This document shows, one piece after another, positions 5,665 through 14,481 of a DNA stretch of 64,000 bases. Where the stretch lies: contig NZ_FUKU01000059.1 in the NCBI RefSeq assembly GCF_900163865.1, forward strand, positions 1-64,000, given 5' to 3'. Under the pieces are notes generated by a model, which did not search any database, was not told the DNA's origin, and worked only from the letters and a program-made list of their open reading frames with translations. Positions within the stretch are counted from its first letter, which is position 1; every line of letters begins with the position of its first letter. Made by a program: the position numbers and the translations under genes. The DNA is from Sphingobacterium sp. JB170. Lineage in GTDB: Bacteria; Bacteroidota; Bacteroidia; Sphingobacteriales; Sphingobacteriaceae.

Positions 5665-6948
5665 TTATTTTCTAATTGAAACGGCATTTTTATGTGCGTG
5701 CAAACCCTCAAGTTCGGCAAGGGTTTCCACGGTAAATCCCAATTGTTCCAATCCCTGTTTATTTATATGCTGGAATGTTATTTTTTTTACAAATGAGTCT
5801 ACCGAGACACCTGAATAACTGCGCGCATAACCAGAGGTGGGTAAAGTATGGTTGGTGCCGGAAGCGTAGTCTCCAGCACTTTCTGGTGTTAGGTGTCCCA
5901 AGAATACTGATCCCGCGTTTAGTATTAAATTGGTTAATGACTGCCATTCATCCGTCTCAAGGATCAAATGTTCAGGGGCGTATCTATTCGAGAATTGTAA
6001 CGCCTCTTTCAAATCGTTTACAAGTACAGCGTACGAGTTAGCAATCGCCATGCGAGTAATCTCTGCGCGTGGCAGAATTTCGAGTTGTTTTTTTAATTCC
6101 TCATTGACTTTTTGTATAATGTCATCTGAAGTTGCAACTAACACAGCCTGACTGTCGGGGCCATGTTCCGCTTGTGCTAGTAGATCGGCCGCAACAAAAG
6201 ACGGTTGTGCAGAATCGTCAGCGATAACCAATACTTCAGAGGGGCCTGCAGGCATGTCGATACTTACATTGGAAATGCTTTGGATGATACTTTTTGCTTT
6301 AGTAACAAATTGATTTCCTGGACCAAATATTTTGTCTACTCGAGGAATCGTATCTGTACCATAGGCCATCGCGGCTACGGCCTGCGCACCTCCGACTAAA
6401 TATACTCGTTCAATTTTAAGCAGCTGCAAGCAGTAAGCAACGAACCCATTAATTTTTCCACTTTTTTGAGGTGGAGAACAAACAATAATTTCTCTACAAC
6501 CTGCGATACGCGCTGGAATCCCGAGCATTAATAGTGTACTTGGTAATACCGCTGACCCCCCCGGTATGTATAACCCAACTTTTTCAATCGGACGCACTTC
6601 GCGCCAACATTTTACACCGGGCATCGTTTCTACTGTGCGCTCTTTACGAAGTTGTGCGCTATGAAATTTATGAATATTTTGGAATGCAATTTCTAAAGCA
6701 CGCTGTTGATCACGCGTTATTGTGGTTGCCAAATCTGCAATCTCATCTTTATCTAAAAACAACGCATTTAGATTGACTTTATCGAATTTGCGAGTGAGTT
6801 CGATTAATGCACTATCTCCTTGATTACGGACTTGATCAATAATGTGTAGGACCGTATCTTGAATCGCATTTGTATCGTCCGAGTTACGTGTGACCAGCCG
6901 ATCTATTTCTGAGTCTGTTAATTCTAAAAAGGAATGTTTTTTTAACAT
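5665..6948 (-). CDS. hisD: Histidinol dehydrogenase
   Basis: It catalyses the last two steps of histidine synthesis, L-histidinol to L-histidine, with two NAD+ and a zinc ion. The 427-aa cytosolic protein carries the family signature segments: PAGPSEVLVIAD, AEHGPDSQAVL (zinc-site Gln/His region), YAPEHLIL (catalytic Glu-His pair) and AGDYASGTNHTLPTSGYA with the zinc-binding Asp and His. Length is normal. Its ATG overlaps the hisG stop (TAATG), so the two are translationally coupled. The remaining his genes, which often follow in Bacteroidota, are not here: a terminator ends the unit and ndh is next. Control is probably by the hisL leader upstream of hisG. Confidence 0.97.
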   Translation of the reverse strand: MLKKHSFLELTDSEIDRLVTRNSDDTNAIQDTVLHIIDQVRNQGDSALIELTRKFDKVNLNALFLDKDEIADLATTITRDQQRALEIAFQNIHKFHSAQLRKERTVETMPGVKCWREVRPIEKVGLYIPGGSAVLPSTLLMLGIPARIAGCREIIVCSPPQKSGKINGFVAYCLQLLKIERVYLVGGAQAVAAMAYGTDTIPRVDKIFGPGNQFVTKAKSIIQSISNVSIDMPAGPSEVLVIADDSAQPSFVAADLLAQAEHGPDSQAVLVATSDDIIQKVNEELKKQLEILPRAEITRMAIANSYAVLVNDLKEALQFSNRYAPEHLILETDEWQSLTNLILNAGSVFLGHLTPESAGDYASGTNHTLPTSGYARSYSGVSVDSFVKKITFQHINKQGLEQLGFTVETLAELEGLHAHKNAVSIRK

Positions 6949-7799
6949 TACAAAATTATTTTTTCAATTGGCATAACGACGATACCTTGCGCGCCAGCCG
7001 CCTTTAAAGTGTTAATTTTATCCCAAAAATCGTCTTCCGTGATCACCGTATGTACTGCAACCCAGCCTTCTTCAGCTAAGGGGACAACGGTCGGACTTTT
7101 TACTCCGTGCAATAGTTCGGTGATTTGTGGCAGATTTGTTTTTTCTACGTTAAGTACGACGTATTTCGTTTCTTTTGCGCGCAGTACAGACTGAATGCGT
7201 TGTAACAACTCACATAAGATCGGATTTTCCTCTATTCCTTTGCTGCCAATCAAGATTGCTTCGGACTTACGTACGTCGGCAAAAGGTTTTAACCCGTTAC
7301 TTTTTAGCGTTCCTCCTGTCGAAACGATGTCGCAGATAGCATCGCTCAGTCCGAGTCCGGGAGCAATTTCCACGGATCCAGAAATCTCGCGTATTGTAGC
7401 TTGAATTTTATGCTCATCTAGGAATTCTTGCAGAATCACAGGGTAGGATGTAGCAATTGCTTTTCCTTGTAGATCATCAACTTTTTTTATCGCAGAGTCT
7501 TTAGGTACACCGATTTTCAACGTGCATTTTCCGAATCCTAAGCGTTGCAAGTATTCGACGGTTACTCGACTCTCGTCAATAACATTTTCGCCTACGATAC
7601 CCAGGTCAGCAATTCCTTGCGCCACATAACCTGGTATGTCATCGTCACGTAAGAAGAGTATTTCTAAACTGAAATTATTGACTGTAGTAATTAAAGAGCT
7701 TTTATAATTTTCAAAATCAAGTCCGCAGTTTTTTAATAACTGTACTGATTTTTCGTTTAATCTACCCGATTTTTGGATAGCTATTTTTAGATTTTTCAA
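6948..7799 (-). CDS. hisG: ATP phosphoribosyltransferase, long form
   Basis: It performs the first and committed step of histidine synthesis, joining ATP and PRPP. At 283 aa it is the long homohexameric form, with two periplasmic-binding-like catalytic lobes (residues 1 to about 210, including VAQGIADLGIVGEN) and a C-terminal ACT-like regulatory domain (about 215-283, ending GAQGIVVMPIEKII) that binds histidine for feedback inhibition. No HisZ partner is needed. It is the first gene after the hisL leader and overlaps hisD by one base. The start is the ATG at 7799, 83 nt after the leader stop. Confidence 0.97.
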   Translation of the reverse strand: MKNLKIAIQKSGRLNEKSVQLLKNCGLDFENYKSSLITTVNNFSLEILFLRDDDIPGYVAQGIADLGIVGENVIDESRVTVEYLQRLGFGKCTLKIGVPKDSAIKKVDDLQGKAIATSYPVILQEFLDEHKIQATIREISGSVEIAPGLGLSDAICDIVSTGGTLKSNGLKPFADVRKSEAILIGSKGIEENPILCELLQRIQSVLRAKETKYVVLNVEKTNLPQITELLHGVKSPTVVPLAEEGWVAVHTVITEDDFWDKINTLKAAGAQGIVVMPIEKIIL

Positions 7800-7882
7800 G
7801 ATGAGGGAATTTTTTGCTGATTACAAATATTAATAAAAGGAGACACACCTAAAGTACTTTGTTCCATGTAGAAACACATTGA

Positions 7883-7942
7883 TTACATATCGCCACATTG
7901 GCGATGATGGAAATGAGCATGATGGGTGAACAAAAAAGGCAT
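7883..7942 (-). CDS. hisL: Histidine operon leader peptide (attenuator)
   Basis: The 19-codon ORF MPFLFTHHAHFHHRQCGDM has five His codons within seven residues (7, 8, 10, 12, 13) and sits between a good promoter and hisG. That is the design of ribosome-stalling amino-acid leader peptides. A perfect 6-bp hairpin ATCGCC/GGCGAT with a 5-nt loop (7889-7905) begins over the last His codon, so a stalled ribosome would block it. Downstream, AGG/CCT followed by TTTTATT (near 7836-7852) is only a weak terminator candidate, so the exact attenuation mechanism is not settled. His density at this position makes chance unlikely. Confidence 0.8.
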   Translation of the reverse strand: MPFLFTHHAHFHHRQCGDM

Positions 7943-7960
7943 TTTTTATTAATAATCTAG

Positions 7961-7992
7961 CAAAAATACGGTATTGCTGAGTGTTTTGCAAA
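7961..7992 (-). promoter_or_regulatory. Promoter of hisL-hisG-hisD
   Basis: Read on the minus strand, TTTG (7989-7992), a 20-nt spacer and TATTTTTG (7961-7968) match the Bacteroidota TTTG/TAnnTTTG promoter. Transcription would start near 7955, a dozen bases before the leader ATG. Confidence 0.75.
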
Positions 7993-8046
7993 TACAATGG
8001 TGAAAAAAGTACGATCTTGTTAGCTGTTCCGTCTTTTCGAGACTGG

Positions 8047-8556
8047 TTATATTTTAGTTTTTAAGAGTGTATACTCGAAATTAGACGTGGGTGGGTTAGT
8101 TTGATTTTGCGTTTCGCCAGTTTTTATGGCGCCTAATTTTTGTATCGCTTTTTGAGAACGGAAATTTTGCGCGCCGGCGTGGAAAATAATAGCATCCACA
8201 TACTGAAAAGCGTGGTTAATCATAAGTGACTTTAAGGATGCATTCATTCCCGTACCCCAATATGCTGGTGTTAAAAATGTATAACCTATCGTTATTGTTT
8301 TCTTGTCCTTATCAAAGTTATAATAGCCCGTGGCGCCGATAATGTCACGCGTGTTCTTATTCACTACTAAATAGGCAATGTCACAACGTAATAAGCTATC
8401 GAAATAGGCTTGAAACCCTGTCGGGAGATAACGATCGGAATGCGGATGTTGCGCCCAAATCTCTTTGTTACTCGCAACCTCAAATAACGCGTCGTAGTCC
8501 TCTCGTTTCAAACAGACCAACGAAAGCACGTGGTTTTCTATGGCGATGAATTCCAT
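8047..8556 (-). CDS. GNAT-family N-acetyltransferase (RimJ/RimL-like)
   Basis: This 169-aa single-domain acetyltransferase probably uses acetyl-CoA to modify an amine or a protein N-terminus. Visible GNAT features are the IIGATGYYNFDKDKKTITIGY strands (about 75-97), the pyrophosphate-loop region YWGTGMNASL (about 104-113) and an Asn-containing motif NFRSQKAIQKLGA near residue 135 typical of the RimJ/RimL group. Its start overlaps the tyrA stop (shared base 8556), so it is the last gene of the aminotransferase-tyrA unit. Substrate is unknown, and a link to aromatic amino acids is not implied by the sequence. Confidence 0.85.
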   Translation of the reverse strand: MEFIAIENHVLSLVCLKREDYDALFEVASNKEIWAQHPHSDRYLPTGFQAYFDSLLRCDIAYLVVNKNTRDIIGATGYYNFDKDKKTITIGYTFLTPAYWGTGMNASLKSLMINHAFQYVDAIIFHAGAQNFRSQKAIQKLGAIKTGETQNQTNPPTSNFEYTLLKTKI

Positions 8557-9395
8557 TATTTAATGATTCTTTTAATTTTGTTCGATTTTTTAATCAGTTT
8601 ATGCAGCCCTTCGTAGTCTTCTTGTTCGAGTTTGTCGTATAGTGACTGGAGTTGCTTAATATGTTCTTCAAGCACTTCAAGTACATTGCTACGATTTTGC
8701 TTAAAGATAGGTGTCCACATATCTGGCGAGGATTTCGCTAAGCGCACCGTTGATTGGAAGCCAGAGCCCGCGAGCTCAAAGATTCGACCTTGAGATTTTT
8801 CTTTCTCCAATACCGTTAATGCCAAAGCAAAAGAAGTTAGATGTGAAATGTGCGAGACATAAGCGGTATGCATATCGTGCTCCTGCGCATTCATAAACGA
8901 GCTTTTCATTTCTAACTGTTCGGTCAAAGTTTCAGCTAGGTCAAACGCGTCTTCATCGGATTTGAAAGCTTCCACATATACCATCATCTTACTCGTAAAT
9001 AAATCCGGTACGGCGGCTTCGGGACCCGAATATTCTGTTCCCGCCATAGGATGTGCTGCAACGTATCGTCCGCGCTTGGGATGGTTTGAAATGAGATTCA
9101 AAATGCTGGTTTTGGTAGACCCCATATCGATGACCACCTGATCGGTCACTTTATCTAGAATATTTGGGAGTATCATTAATATGGCATCAACAGGTATAGT
9201 AAGAACAATTATTTTACATTGATCGATTGCTTGTTCTAAGTTGAGAATTTCATCTACTAACCCGAGCTGAAGCGCTTTCTTTTGATTACTTTCACTTTTT
9301 TCTACGCCGGCTACGGCGGAGAAAAATTTGGTTCGCTTTAAACGTATACCTATAGATCCGCCGATTAATCCAATTCCTACTATTGCTATTTTCAT
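8556..9395 (-). CDS. tyrA: Prephenate dehydrogenase
   Basis: It oxidatively decarboxylates prephenate to 4-hydroxyphenylpyruvate for tyrosine synthesis, using NAD(P)+. The 279-aa protein has the Rossmann motif GIGLIGGSIG (7-16), the VIDMGSTK segment (about 89-96) and the AAHPMAGTEYSG motif with the substrate-binding His (about 112-123). The remainder is the helical dimerisation domain. No chorismate mutase or ACT domain is fused. It lies 14 bp after an aminotransferase that could transaminate the product, and overlaps the GNAT gene downstream. A single-domain TyrA beside an aminotransferase is common in Bacteroidota aromatic operons. Confidence 0.93.
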   Translation of the reverse strand: MKIAIVGIGLIGGSIGIRLKRTKFFSAVAGVEKSESNQKKALQLGLVDEILNLEQAIDQCKIIVLTIPVDAILMILPNILDKVTDQVVIDMGSTKTSILNLISNHPKRGRYVAAHPMAGTEYSGPEAAVPDLFTSKMMVYVEAFKSDEDAFDLAETLTEQLEMKSSFMNAQEHDMHTAYVSHISHLTSFALALTVLEKEKSQGRIFELAGSGFQSTVRLAKSSPDMWTPIFKQNRSNVLEVLEEHIKQLQSLYDKLEQEDYEGLHKLIKKSNKIKRIIK

Positions 9396-9409
9396 CTTTT
9401 TGTCTCATT

Positions 9410-10588
9410 CTAATTATTCCCACGCCAGGTCACCGTCGGAGCAATCCGTGCAGTTGCTTCTTTTAATACTTCTTCTTTAGCACATAAGCTAATTCGGATA
9501 TATTTTTCACCCTCAGTACCGAAAATTCCCCCTGGAGTAATAAATACATGCGCGTCGTACAATACGCGATCACATAGTTTGTACGAATTTTCAAAGTTAT
9601 CCGGGACTCGTGCCCATACAAATAATCCGACTTGGTCTTTGTCGTAGGTGCATTTCAAGATATCCATCAATTCATACACGAGCGTTCGTCGCTTGGCGTA
9701 CACCGTGTTAATTTCGGTATACCAGGTTTCATCTAATTGAAGAGCCTTGGCGGCAGCTAATTGCAGCGGAAGGAACATCCCAGAATCCATATTGGTTTTA
9801 AACCTTAGAATTTCTTCAATACGTTGTTGTGATGCCACTAACATACCAACGCGCCAGCCAGCCATGTTAGACGATTTACTCAACGAGTTGAGCTCGATTG
9901 CAACCTCGGATGCTCCGTCGATTGCTAAGATACTTTGTGGCCGATCATTTAATATAAAACTATATGGATTATCATGGCATATCAAAATGTTATGCTTTTT
10001 ACCAAAGGCGATTAAATTTTCAAACAGTGCTGTACTTGCTCGAGCTCCCGTCGGCATGTGCGGATAATTTACCCACATCATTTTGACCTTGGTGAGGTCT
10101 AACTTTTCGAGCGCGTCGAAATCTGGTTGCCAATTTCTTTCCGCAGTAAGTGAATACGGAATTGCCGTAGCCCCAGTCACACGAACTGCGCTACTGTAGG
10201 CGGGGTATCCCGGATTTGGTATGAGAACTTGATCTCCCTGTTGAAGATACGTCATACAGATATGAACAATCCCCTCTTTTGACCCGATTAATGGTAGGAT
10301 CTCAGTCTGCGGGTCGAGCTGCACTTGATAATACTTCAAATACCAGTCGGCAATAGATTGTCGTAAAGCAGGAACACCTTTGTAATTTTGGTATCCATGG
10401 ATATTTGCTTTTTGCGCCTCTTCTTTTAAGACGCGTATCACCTCGGGATGCGGCGGTAAATCGGGGCTACCGATACCTAGGTTAATCACCTGGGCGCCTT
10501 CTTTATTCATTTGGTCAATTTCTCTTAACTTTTTTGAAAAATAGTATTCCTCCGTATGTTTCAACCTATCGGCAACTTCGATATTCAT
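9410..10588 (-). CDS. Class I/II PLP-dependent aminotransferase
   Basis: The 392-aa fold-type I aminotransferase is of the aspartate/aromatic aminotransferase group. Visible features include the N-terminal IGSPDLPPHPEV substrate-loop segment, HDNPYSF around the PLP-stacking region, and NSLSKSSNMAGWRVG with the Schiff-base lysine (about residue 234). KYIRISLCAKEE near the C-terminus contains the carboxylate-binding Arg. It is first in a three-gene unit with tyrA, so a role in transaminating prephenate or 4-hydroxyphenylpyruvate is likely but inferred. LL-diaminopimelate or alanine aminotransferase activity cannot be excluded from sequence alone. Confidence 0.88.
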   Translation of the reverse strand: MNIEVADRLKHTEEYYFSKKLREIDQMNKEGAQVINLGIGSPDLPPHPEVIRVLKEEAQKANIHGYQNYKGVPALRQSIADWYLKYYQVQLDPQTEILPLIGSKEGIVHICMTYLQQGDQVLIPNPGYPAYSSAVRVTGATAIPYSLTAERNWQPDFDALEKLDLTKVKMMWVNYPHMPTGARASTALFENLIAFGKKHNILICHDNPYSFILNDRPQSILAIDGASEVAIELNSLSKSSNMAGWRVGMLVASQQRIEEILRFKTNMDSGMFLPLQLAAAKALQLDETWYTEINTVYAKRRTLVYELMDILKCTYDKDQVGLFVWARVPDNFENSYKLCDRVLYDAHVFITPGGIFGTEGEKYIRISLCAKEEVLKEATARIAPTVTWRGNN

Positions 10589-10753
10589 GAGAATAATTTT
10601 TGAAATTTAACGCCTAAATTACACCTTTTATATAAAAAAAGCACCTTTTTGTTGTTTAAATATTAATCTTGCAAGAATAAGGGTTTTTAGTCGAAAATCA
10701 ATTAAAATGGTCGACCGTCTTTTTTTATTACTTTTGTAAACTTAAGACTTTAC

Positions 10754-12586
10754 ATGAAGACATACTTTAGACTGTTATCGTTTGCCAAGCCTATTGAAAA
10801 ATATGCAATTCCTTATATTATATGTACGCTTATTACTGTAATATTTGGAACATTGAATCTTGCCCTGTTAGCGCCTTTGTTGCAGGTGATGTTCAAGGGA
10901 ACCGGAGATGCTGATTTGGGGCCAGTAGAAATAGGTGAGAAGCCTGGATTCGACGATCTTGGGGGGCTGCTTACTTACTATGCGGATAAATTATATTATG
11001 ATATAGGGCCATATCAAGCTCTCCAATACGTCTGTATAGCAATAGTAATTTCCGTATTTATCAGCAATCTTTTTAGGTATCTTTCTCAACGAATAATGGA
11101 GAATTTGCGTATTCATACCCTGCTGAATCTTCGTAAATCCGTTTTTAATAATGTGATGGATCTTCACCTAGGGTATTTTACAAACAGTAGAAAAGGAGAT
11201 ATTATTTCAAAGATCGCTTCAGACGTACAGGTGGTGCAATTTTCGGTTACTTCAACGTTACAAGTTGCCTTTAAGGAACCGTTGCAATTAATTGCTTACG
11301 TGGTTGTTTTGTTTGCGTTATCAACGAAATTAACGTTATTTTCACTTATCGTTATTCCAGTATCTGCCTTCTTTATTTCTAAGATCGTCAAGAAGCTAAA
11401 GCAACAAGCGCGCGAAGGGCAACAATCCTATTCAAATATGATTTCCTATTTAGACGAAGCATTATCTGGTGTGAAAATTATTAAAGCGTTTAACGCTGTA
11501 CCGTTTGTGAAAGAACGTTTTAATGGGGAAAGTGAAAATTATTCGAAAATCATGCGCCGGATGGTGCGTCGTCAGCAGATGGGCTCGCCCGTTTCTGAAC
11601 TGCTCGGTGTAATGATGGTTGCATTGATATTGCTATATGGAGGTAGTTTAGTGTTGAGTGGCGAGGGGGATTTGAAAGCTTCTGAGTTTATCACTTATAT
11701 TGCTATCTTCTCTCAAGTAATGCGTCCAGCAAAAGCATTGACCGATGCATTTTCAAATATTCACAATGGTATAGCTGCTGGCGAGCGTGTTTTGGAATTA
11801 GTTGATGAGCGCAGTGAAATTGTAGATAAGCCAAATGCGGAAATCATCGAAACATTTAAGGATGCGATCGAATTTAAAGATGTCTGTTTTGCCTACGGCG
11901 AGAAAAAGATACTCGATAATATAAATTTAACGATACGAAAAGGCGAAACGGTCGCTTTAGTAGGGCCCTCTGGAGGAGGTAAGTCTACTTTAGTCGATTT
12001 GATACCGCGATTTATGGATGTCGGTGGGGGACAGATACTTTTCGATGGGATCGATTTACGCGACCTGACGCTGCAATCCTTACGTAGTCAAATCGGTACG
12101 GTAAATCAGGAGTCCGTACTTTTTAACGATACTATTTTTAATAATATTGCTTTTGCGAAGCCTGAAGCATCGATTCAAGAAGTGGAGACAGCGGCAAAAA
12201 TAGCGAATGCGCATGATTTTATCATAAAGTCTGAAAGTGGTTATAAGACAAATATTGGGGATCGGGGTGCTAAACTATCTGGAGGACAACGCCAACGGAT
12301 ATGTATCGCCAGAGCTGTCCTGCGCAATCCACCTGTTATGCTGCTCGATGAGGCGACATCCGCGTTGGACACGGAATCGGAAAAATTAGTGCAAGATTCG
12401 TTGTATAAATTAATGGAAAACAGAACAACCGTGGTCATCGCTCATCGTCTGAGTACGATTCAGAATGCCGATAAAATTATCGTGATCGATGCCGGTCGTA
12501 TTGCCGAGTCGGGGAGCCATCAAGCATTGATCAGTGCTAATGGCGTTTACAAGCGACTAATTGATATGCAGCAATTTGCTGATTAA
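10754..12586 (+). CDS. MsbA-like ABC exporter (fused membrane and ATPase domains)
   Basis: The 610-aa half-transporter has six TM helices in residues about 15-340, then an ATPase domain with Walker A GPSGGGKST, the Q-loop region, signature LSGGQRQR, Walker B VMLLDEATSALD and the switch His in VVIAHRLST. It forms a homodimer that exports lipid or amphiphile across the inner membrane. Similarity of order and length to lipid A flippases suggests an MsbA role, but substrate is not provable here. A -7 box TACTTTTG is seen at 10729-10736, 18 nt before the ATG. Downstream is mqnE, about 70 bp away with its own likely promoter. Confidence 0.9.
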   Translation: MKTYFRLLSFAKPIEKYAIPYIICTLITVIFGTLNLALLAPLLQVMFKGTGDADLGPVEIGEKPGFDDLGGLLTYYADKLYYDIGPYQALQYVCIAIVISVFISNLFRYLSQRIMENLRIHTLLNLRKSVFNNVMDLHLGYFTNSRKGDIISKIASDVQVVQFSVTSTLQVAFKEPLQLIAYVVVLFALSTKLTLFSLIVIPVSAFFISKIVKKLKQQAREGQQSYSNMISYLDEALSGVKIIKAFNAVPFVKERFNGESENYSKIMRRMVRRQQMGSPVSELLGVMMVALILLYGGSLVLSGEGDLKASEFITYIAIFSQVMRPAKALTDAFSNIHNGIAAGERVLELVDERSEIVDKPNAEIIETFKDAIEFKDVCFAYGEKKILDNINLTIRKGETVALVGPSGGGKSTLVDLIPRFMDVGGGQILFDGIDLRDLTLQSLRSQIGTVNQESVLFNDTIFNNIAFAKPEASIQEVETAAKIANAHDFIIKSESGYKTNIGDRGAKLSGGQRQRICIARAVLRNPPVMLLDEATSALDTESEKLVQDSLYKLMENRTTVVIAHRLSTIQNADKIIVIDAGRIAESGSHQALISANGVYKRLIDMQQFAD

Positions 12587-12657
12587 GGTAGAAAAGTACC
12601 TGTAAAGTCGCTTTTTTCTTTGCTAATCGCTACATTTGTTAGGTTAGAGAAACATAT

Positions 12658-13851
12658 ATGGATGCAACGGAAAAACTTGACTTTTTAATCCAAGATAAAA
12701 ATTTGGATGCTGACCTGAGACAGATTGCCCAGGTGGTTTTTGAAGGTCAGCGTATTAGTTTCCAGCAAGGCGTTCTACTATATGAACGTGGAGAACTAGG
12801 GTATTTGGGTGTTCTTGCAAACTATATTCGGGAGAAAAAACACGGCGATTATACTTACTTCAATCGGAATTTTCATATTGAACCCACGAACGTCTGTGTT
12901 TACGACTGTAAATTCTGTGCCTATTCGCGCCTAATTAAAGAACGAGATCAGGGATGGGAAATGGATGTGGACGGGATGATGGATATCGTCCGCAAATACG
13001 ACGATGAGCCAGTTACGGAAGTTCATATTACAGGTGGGGTAGTGCCAAAACAAGACCTGCGGTTTTACGCAGATTTTTTTCGTCGATGCAAAGAACATCG
13101 CCCCAACTTGCATATAAAGGGCCTGACGCCCGTAGAATATTATTACATTTTCAAGAAAGCGAAATTGAGTCACTATGATGGCCTTAAGTTTTTAAAGGAG
13201 TGTGGGTTGGATTCTATGCCTGGCGGTGGTGCCGAAATTTTTCACCCGGAGATTAGAGAAAAAATTGCAGGCGATAAGTGTACAAGTGAGCAATGGCTTG
13301 ATATCCATGAGCAAGCCCACTCGTTAGGCATGAAAACCAACGCGACGATGCTGTATGGACACATTGAAGAATATCGGCACCGTGTTGATCATATGGAAAG
13401 ATTACGAGAACTTCAAGACAAAACATCCGGCTTTCAGACATTTATTCCGCTTAAATTTCGCAATCAGGGTCATCAGATGTCACACGTGCCTGAAGTATCC
13501 GTTATTGAAGATTTACGGAACTATGCTATTGCTCGTATATACTTAGATAATTTTGAGCATATCAAAGCCTATTGGGCAATGATATCTCGTGATACGGCGC
13601 AACTGTCTTTAGCTTTTGGCGTCAATGATATCGACGGTACGCTAGACGATACGACCAAGATTTATTCAATGGCAGGCGCGGAGGAGCAAACGCCGGGTAT
13701 GAGTACCCAGCAATTAGTGGAGTTGATAAAAAATGTCGGTCGTCATCCTATTGAGCGCGACACGTTATATGGTGTGGTTACTGATTATAAGGATGTAGTT
13801 TTCCAAGAAGAGAAAAAAGCGAACTATTATTCCTTACCGGTAGTAGAGTAG
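12658..13851 (+). CDS. mqnE: Aminofutalosine synthase (radical SAM)
   Basis: It catalyses the second committed step of the futalosine pathway to menaquinone, joining the MqnA product to S-adenosylmethionine to give aminofutalosine. The 397-aa protein has the radical-SAM cluster motif C80-x3-C84-x2-C87 within NVCVYDCKFCAYSR, and the GGGAEIF segment that separates MqnE from MqnC. Length fits the family. A -7 box TACATTTG lies at 12631-12638. It is followed after 6 nt by a histidine phosphatase gene and then mqnA, so the pathway's first two enzymes are in one unit. Other mqn genes are not in the window. Confidence 0.94.
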   Translation: MDATEKLDFLIQDKNLDADLRQIAQVVFEGQRISFQQGVLLYERGELGYLGVLANYIREKKHGDYTYFNRNFHIEPTNVCVYDCKFCAYSRLIKERDQGWEMDVDGMMDIVRKYDDEPVTEVHITGGVVPKQDLRFYADFFRRCKEHRPNLHIKGLTPVEYYYIFKKAKLSHYDGLKFLKECGLDSMPGGGAEIFHPEIREKIAGDKCTSEQWLDIHEQAHSLGMKTNATMLYGHIEEYRHRVDHMERLRELQDKTSGFQTFIPLKFRNQGHQMSHVPEVSVIEDLRNYAIARIYLDNFEHIKAYWAMISRDTAQLSLAFGVNDIDGTLDDTTKIYSMAGAEEQTPGMSTQQLVELIKNVGRHPIERDTLYGVVTDYKDVVFQEEKKANYYSLPVVE

Positions 13852-13857
13852 AATACA

Positions 13858-14481
13858 TTGAAAATAAAGACATTTTATTTTATACGCCACGGGCAGACGG
13901 ACTTAAATCTGCGTGGTATCGTACAAGGTAAAGGAGTTGATTCCCCCTTAAATGACACAGGTCGCAAACAAGCAGATGCATTTTATCAAATGTATAAAGA
14001 TGTTCCATTTGATAAAGTTTACACTTCAACTTTACAGCGAACGAAGCAAACGGTATCTCAATTTATCGCTGACGGAATCCCAACAGAAGAGCATTTTGGG
14101 CTTGATGAGATTTCATGGGGTGTATATGAAGGTAAAGAGCAAGATGATAGGGTCGCTTCAGGCTTTCAGCAGCTTGTTGCGAGTTGGAAGTCAGGCGATT
14201 TAGATCTAAGTGTTGAAACGGGTGAATCTCCAAATGACCTGGTTAGGCGGCAGAAACTGGCCATGGAATTTATGCTTTCCAAGAAGAATGAAGAGACCGT
14301 TCTTATATGCATGCACGGGCGGGCGCTGCGAATCATGTTATGCCATTTAACCGGAATTTCCGTCTGCAAGATGGATGATTTTCCACATACAAATACGGCA
14401 CTCTATGTGCTTGAATTTAAAAATGGTCGATTTACCATTCGTGACCATTATAATATTGAACATTTGAAAGATTTAAAATGA
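13858..14481 (+). CDS. Histidine phosphatase family protein (PhoE/CobC-like)
   Basis: This is a 207-aa phosphatase of the phosphoglycerate-mutase-like superfamily. The nucleophile is H11 in FIRHGQTDLN. The second catalytic His lies in ICMHGRALR (about residue 154), and STLQRTKQT supplies the conserved Arg. The start is TTG at 13858 (no ATG upstream, family motif starts at residue 8), 6 nt after mqnE. Its 3' end overlaps mqnA by ATGA, so the three genes are tightly coupled. No phosphatase step is known in the early futalosine pathway, so the substrate is unknown; it could be housekeeping or act on a pathway side product. Confidence 0.87.
   Translation: MKIKTFYFIRHGQTDLNLRGIVQGKGVDSPLNDTGRKQADAFYQMYKDVPFDKVYTSTLQRTKQTVSQFIADGIPTEEHFGLDEISWGVYEGKEQDDRVASGFQQLVASWKSGDLDLSVETGESPNDLVRRQKLAMEFMLSKKNEETVLICMHGRALRIMLCHLTGISVCKMDDFPHTNTALYVLEFKNGRFTIRDHYNIEHLKDLK

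Noticed and set aside
7800..7860. A strong intrinsic terminator for the his attenuator
   Set aside because: Only a three-pair AGG/CCT stem before TTTTATT is visible; too weak to call as a feature.
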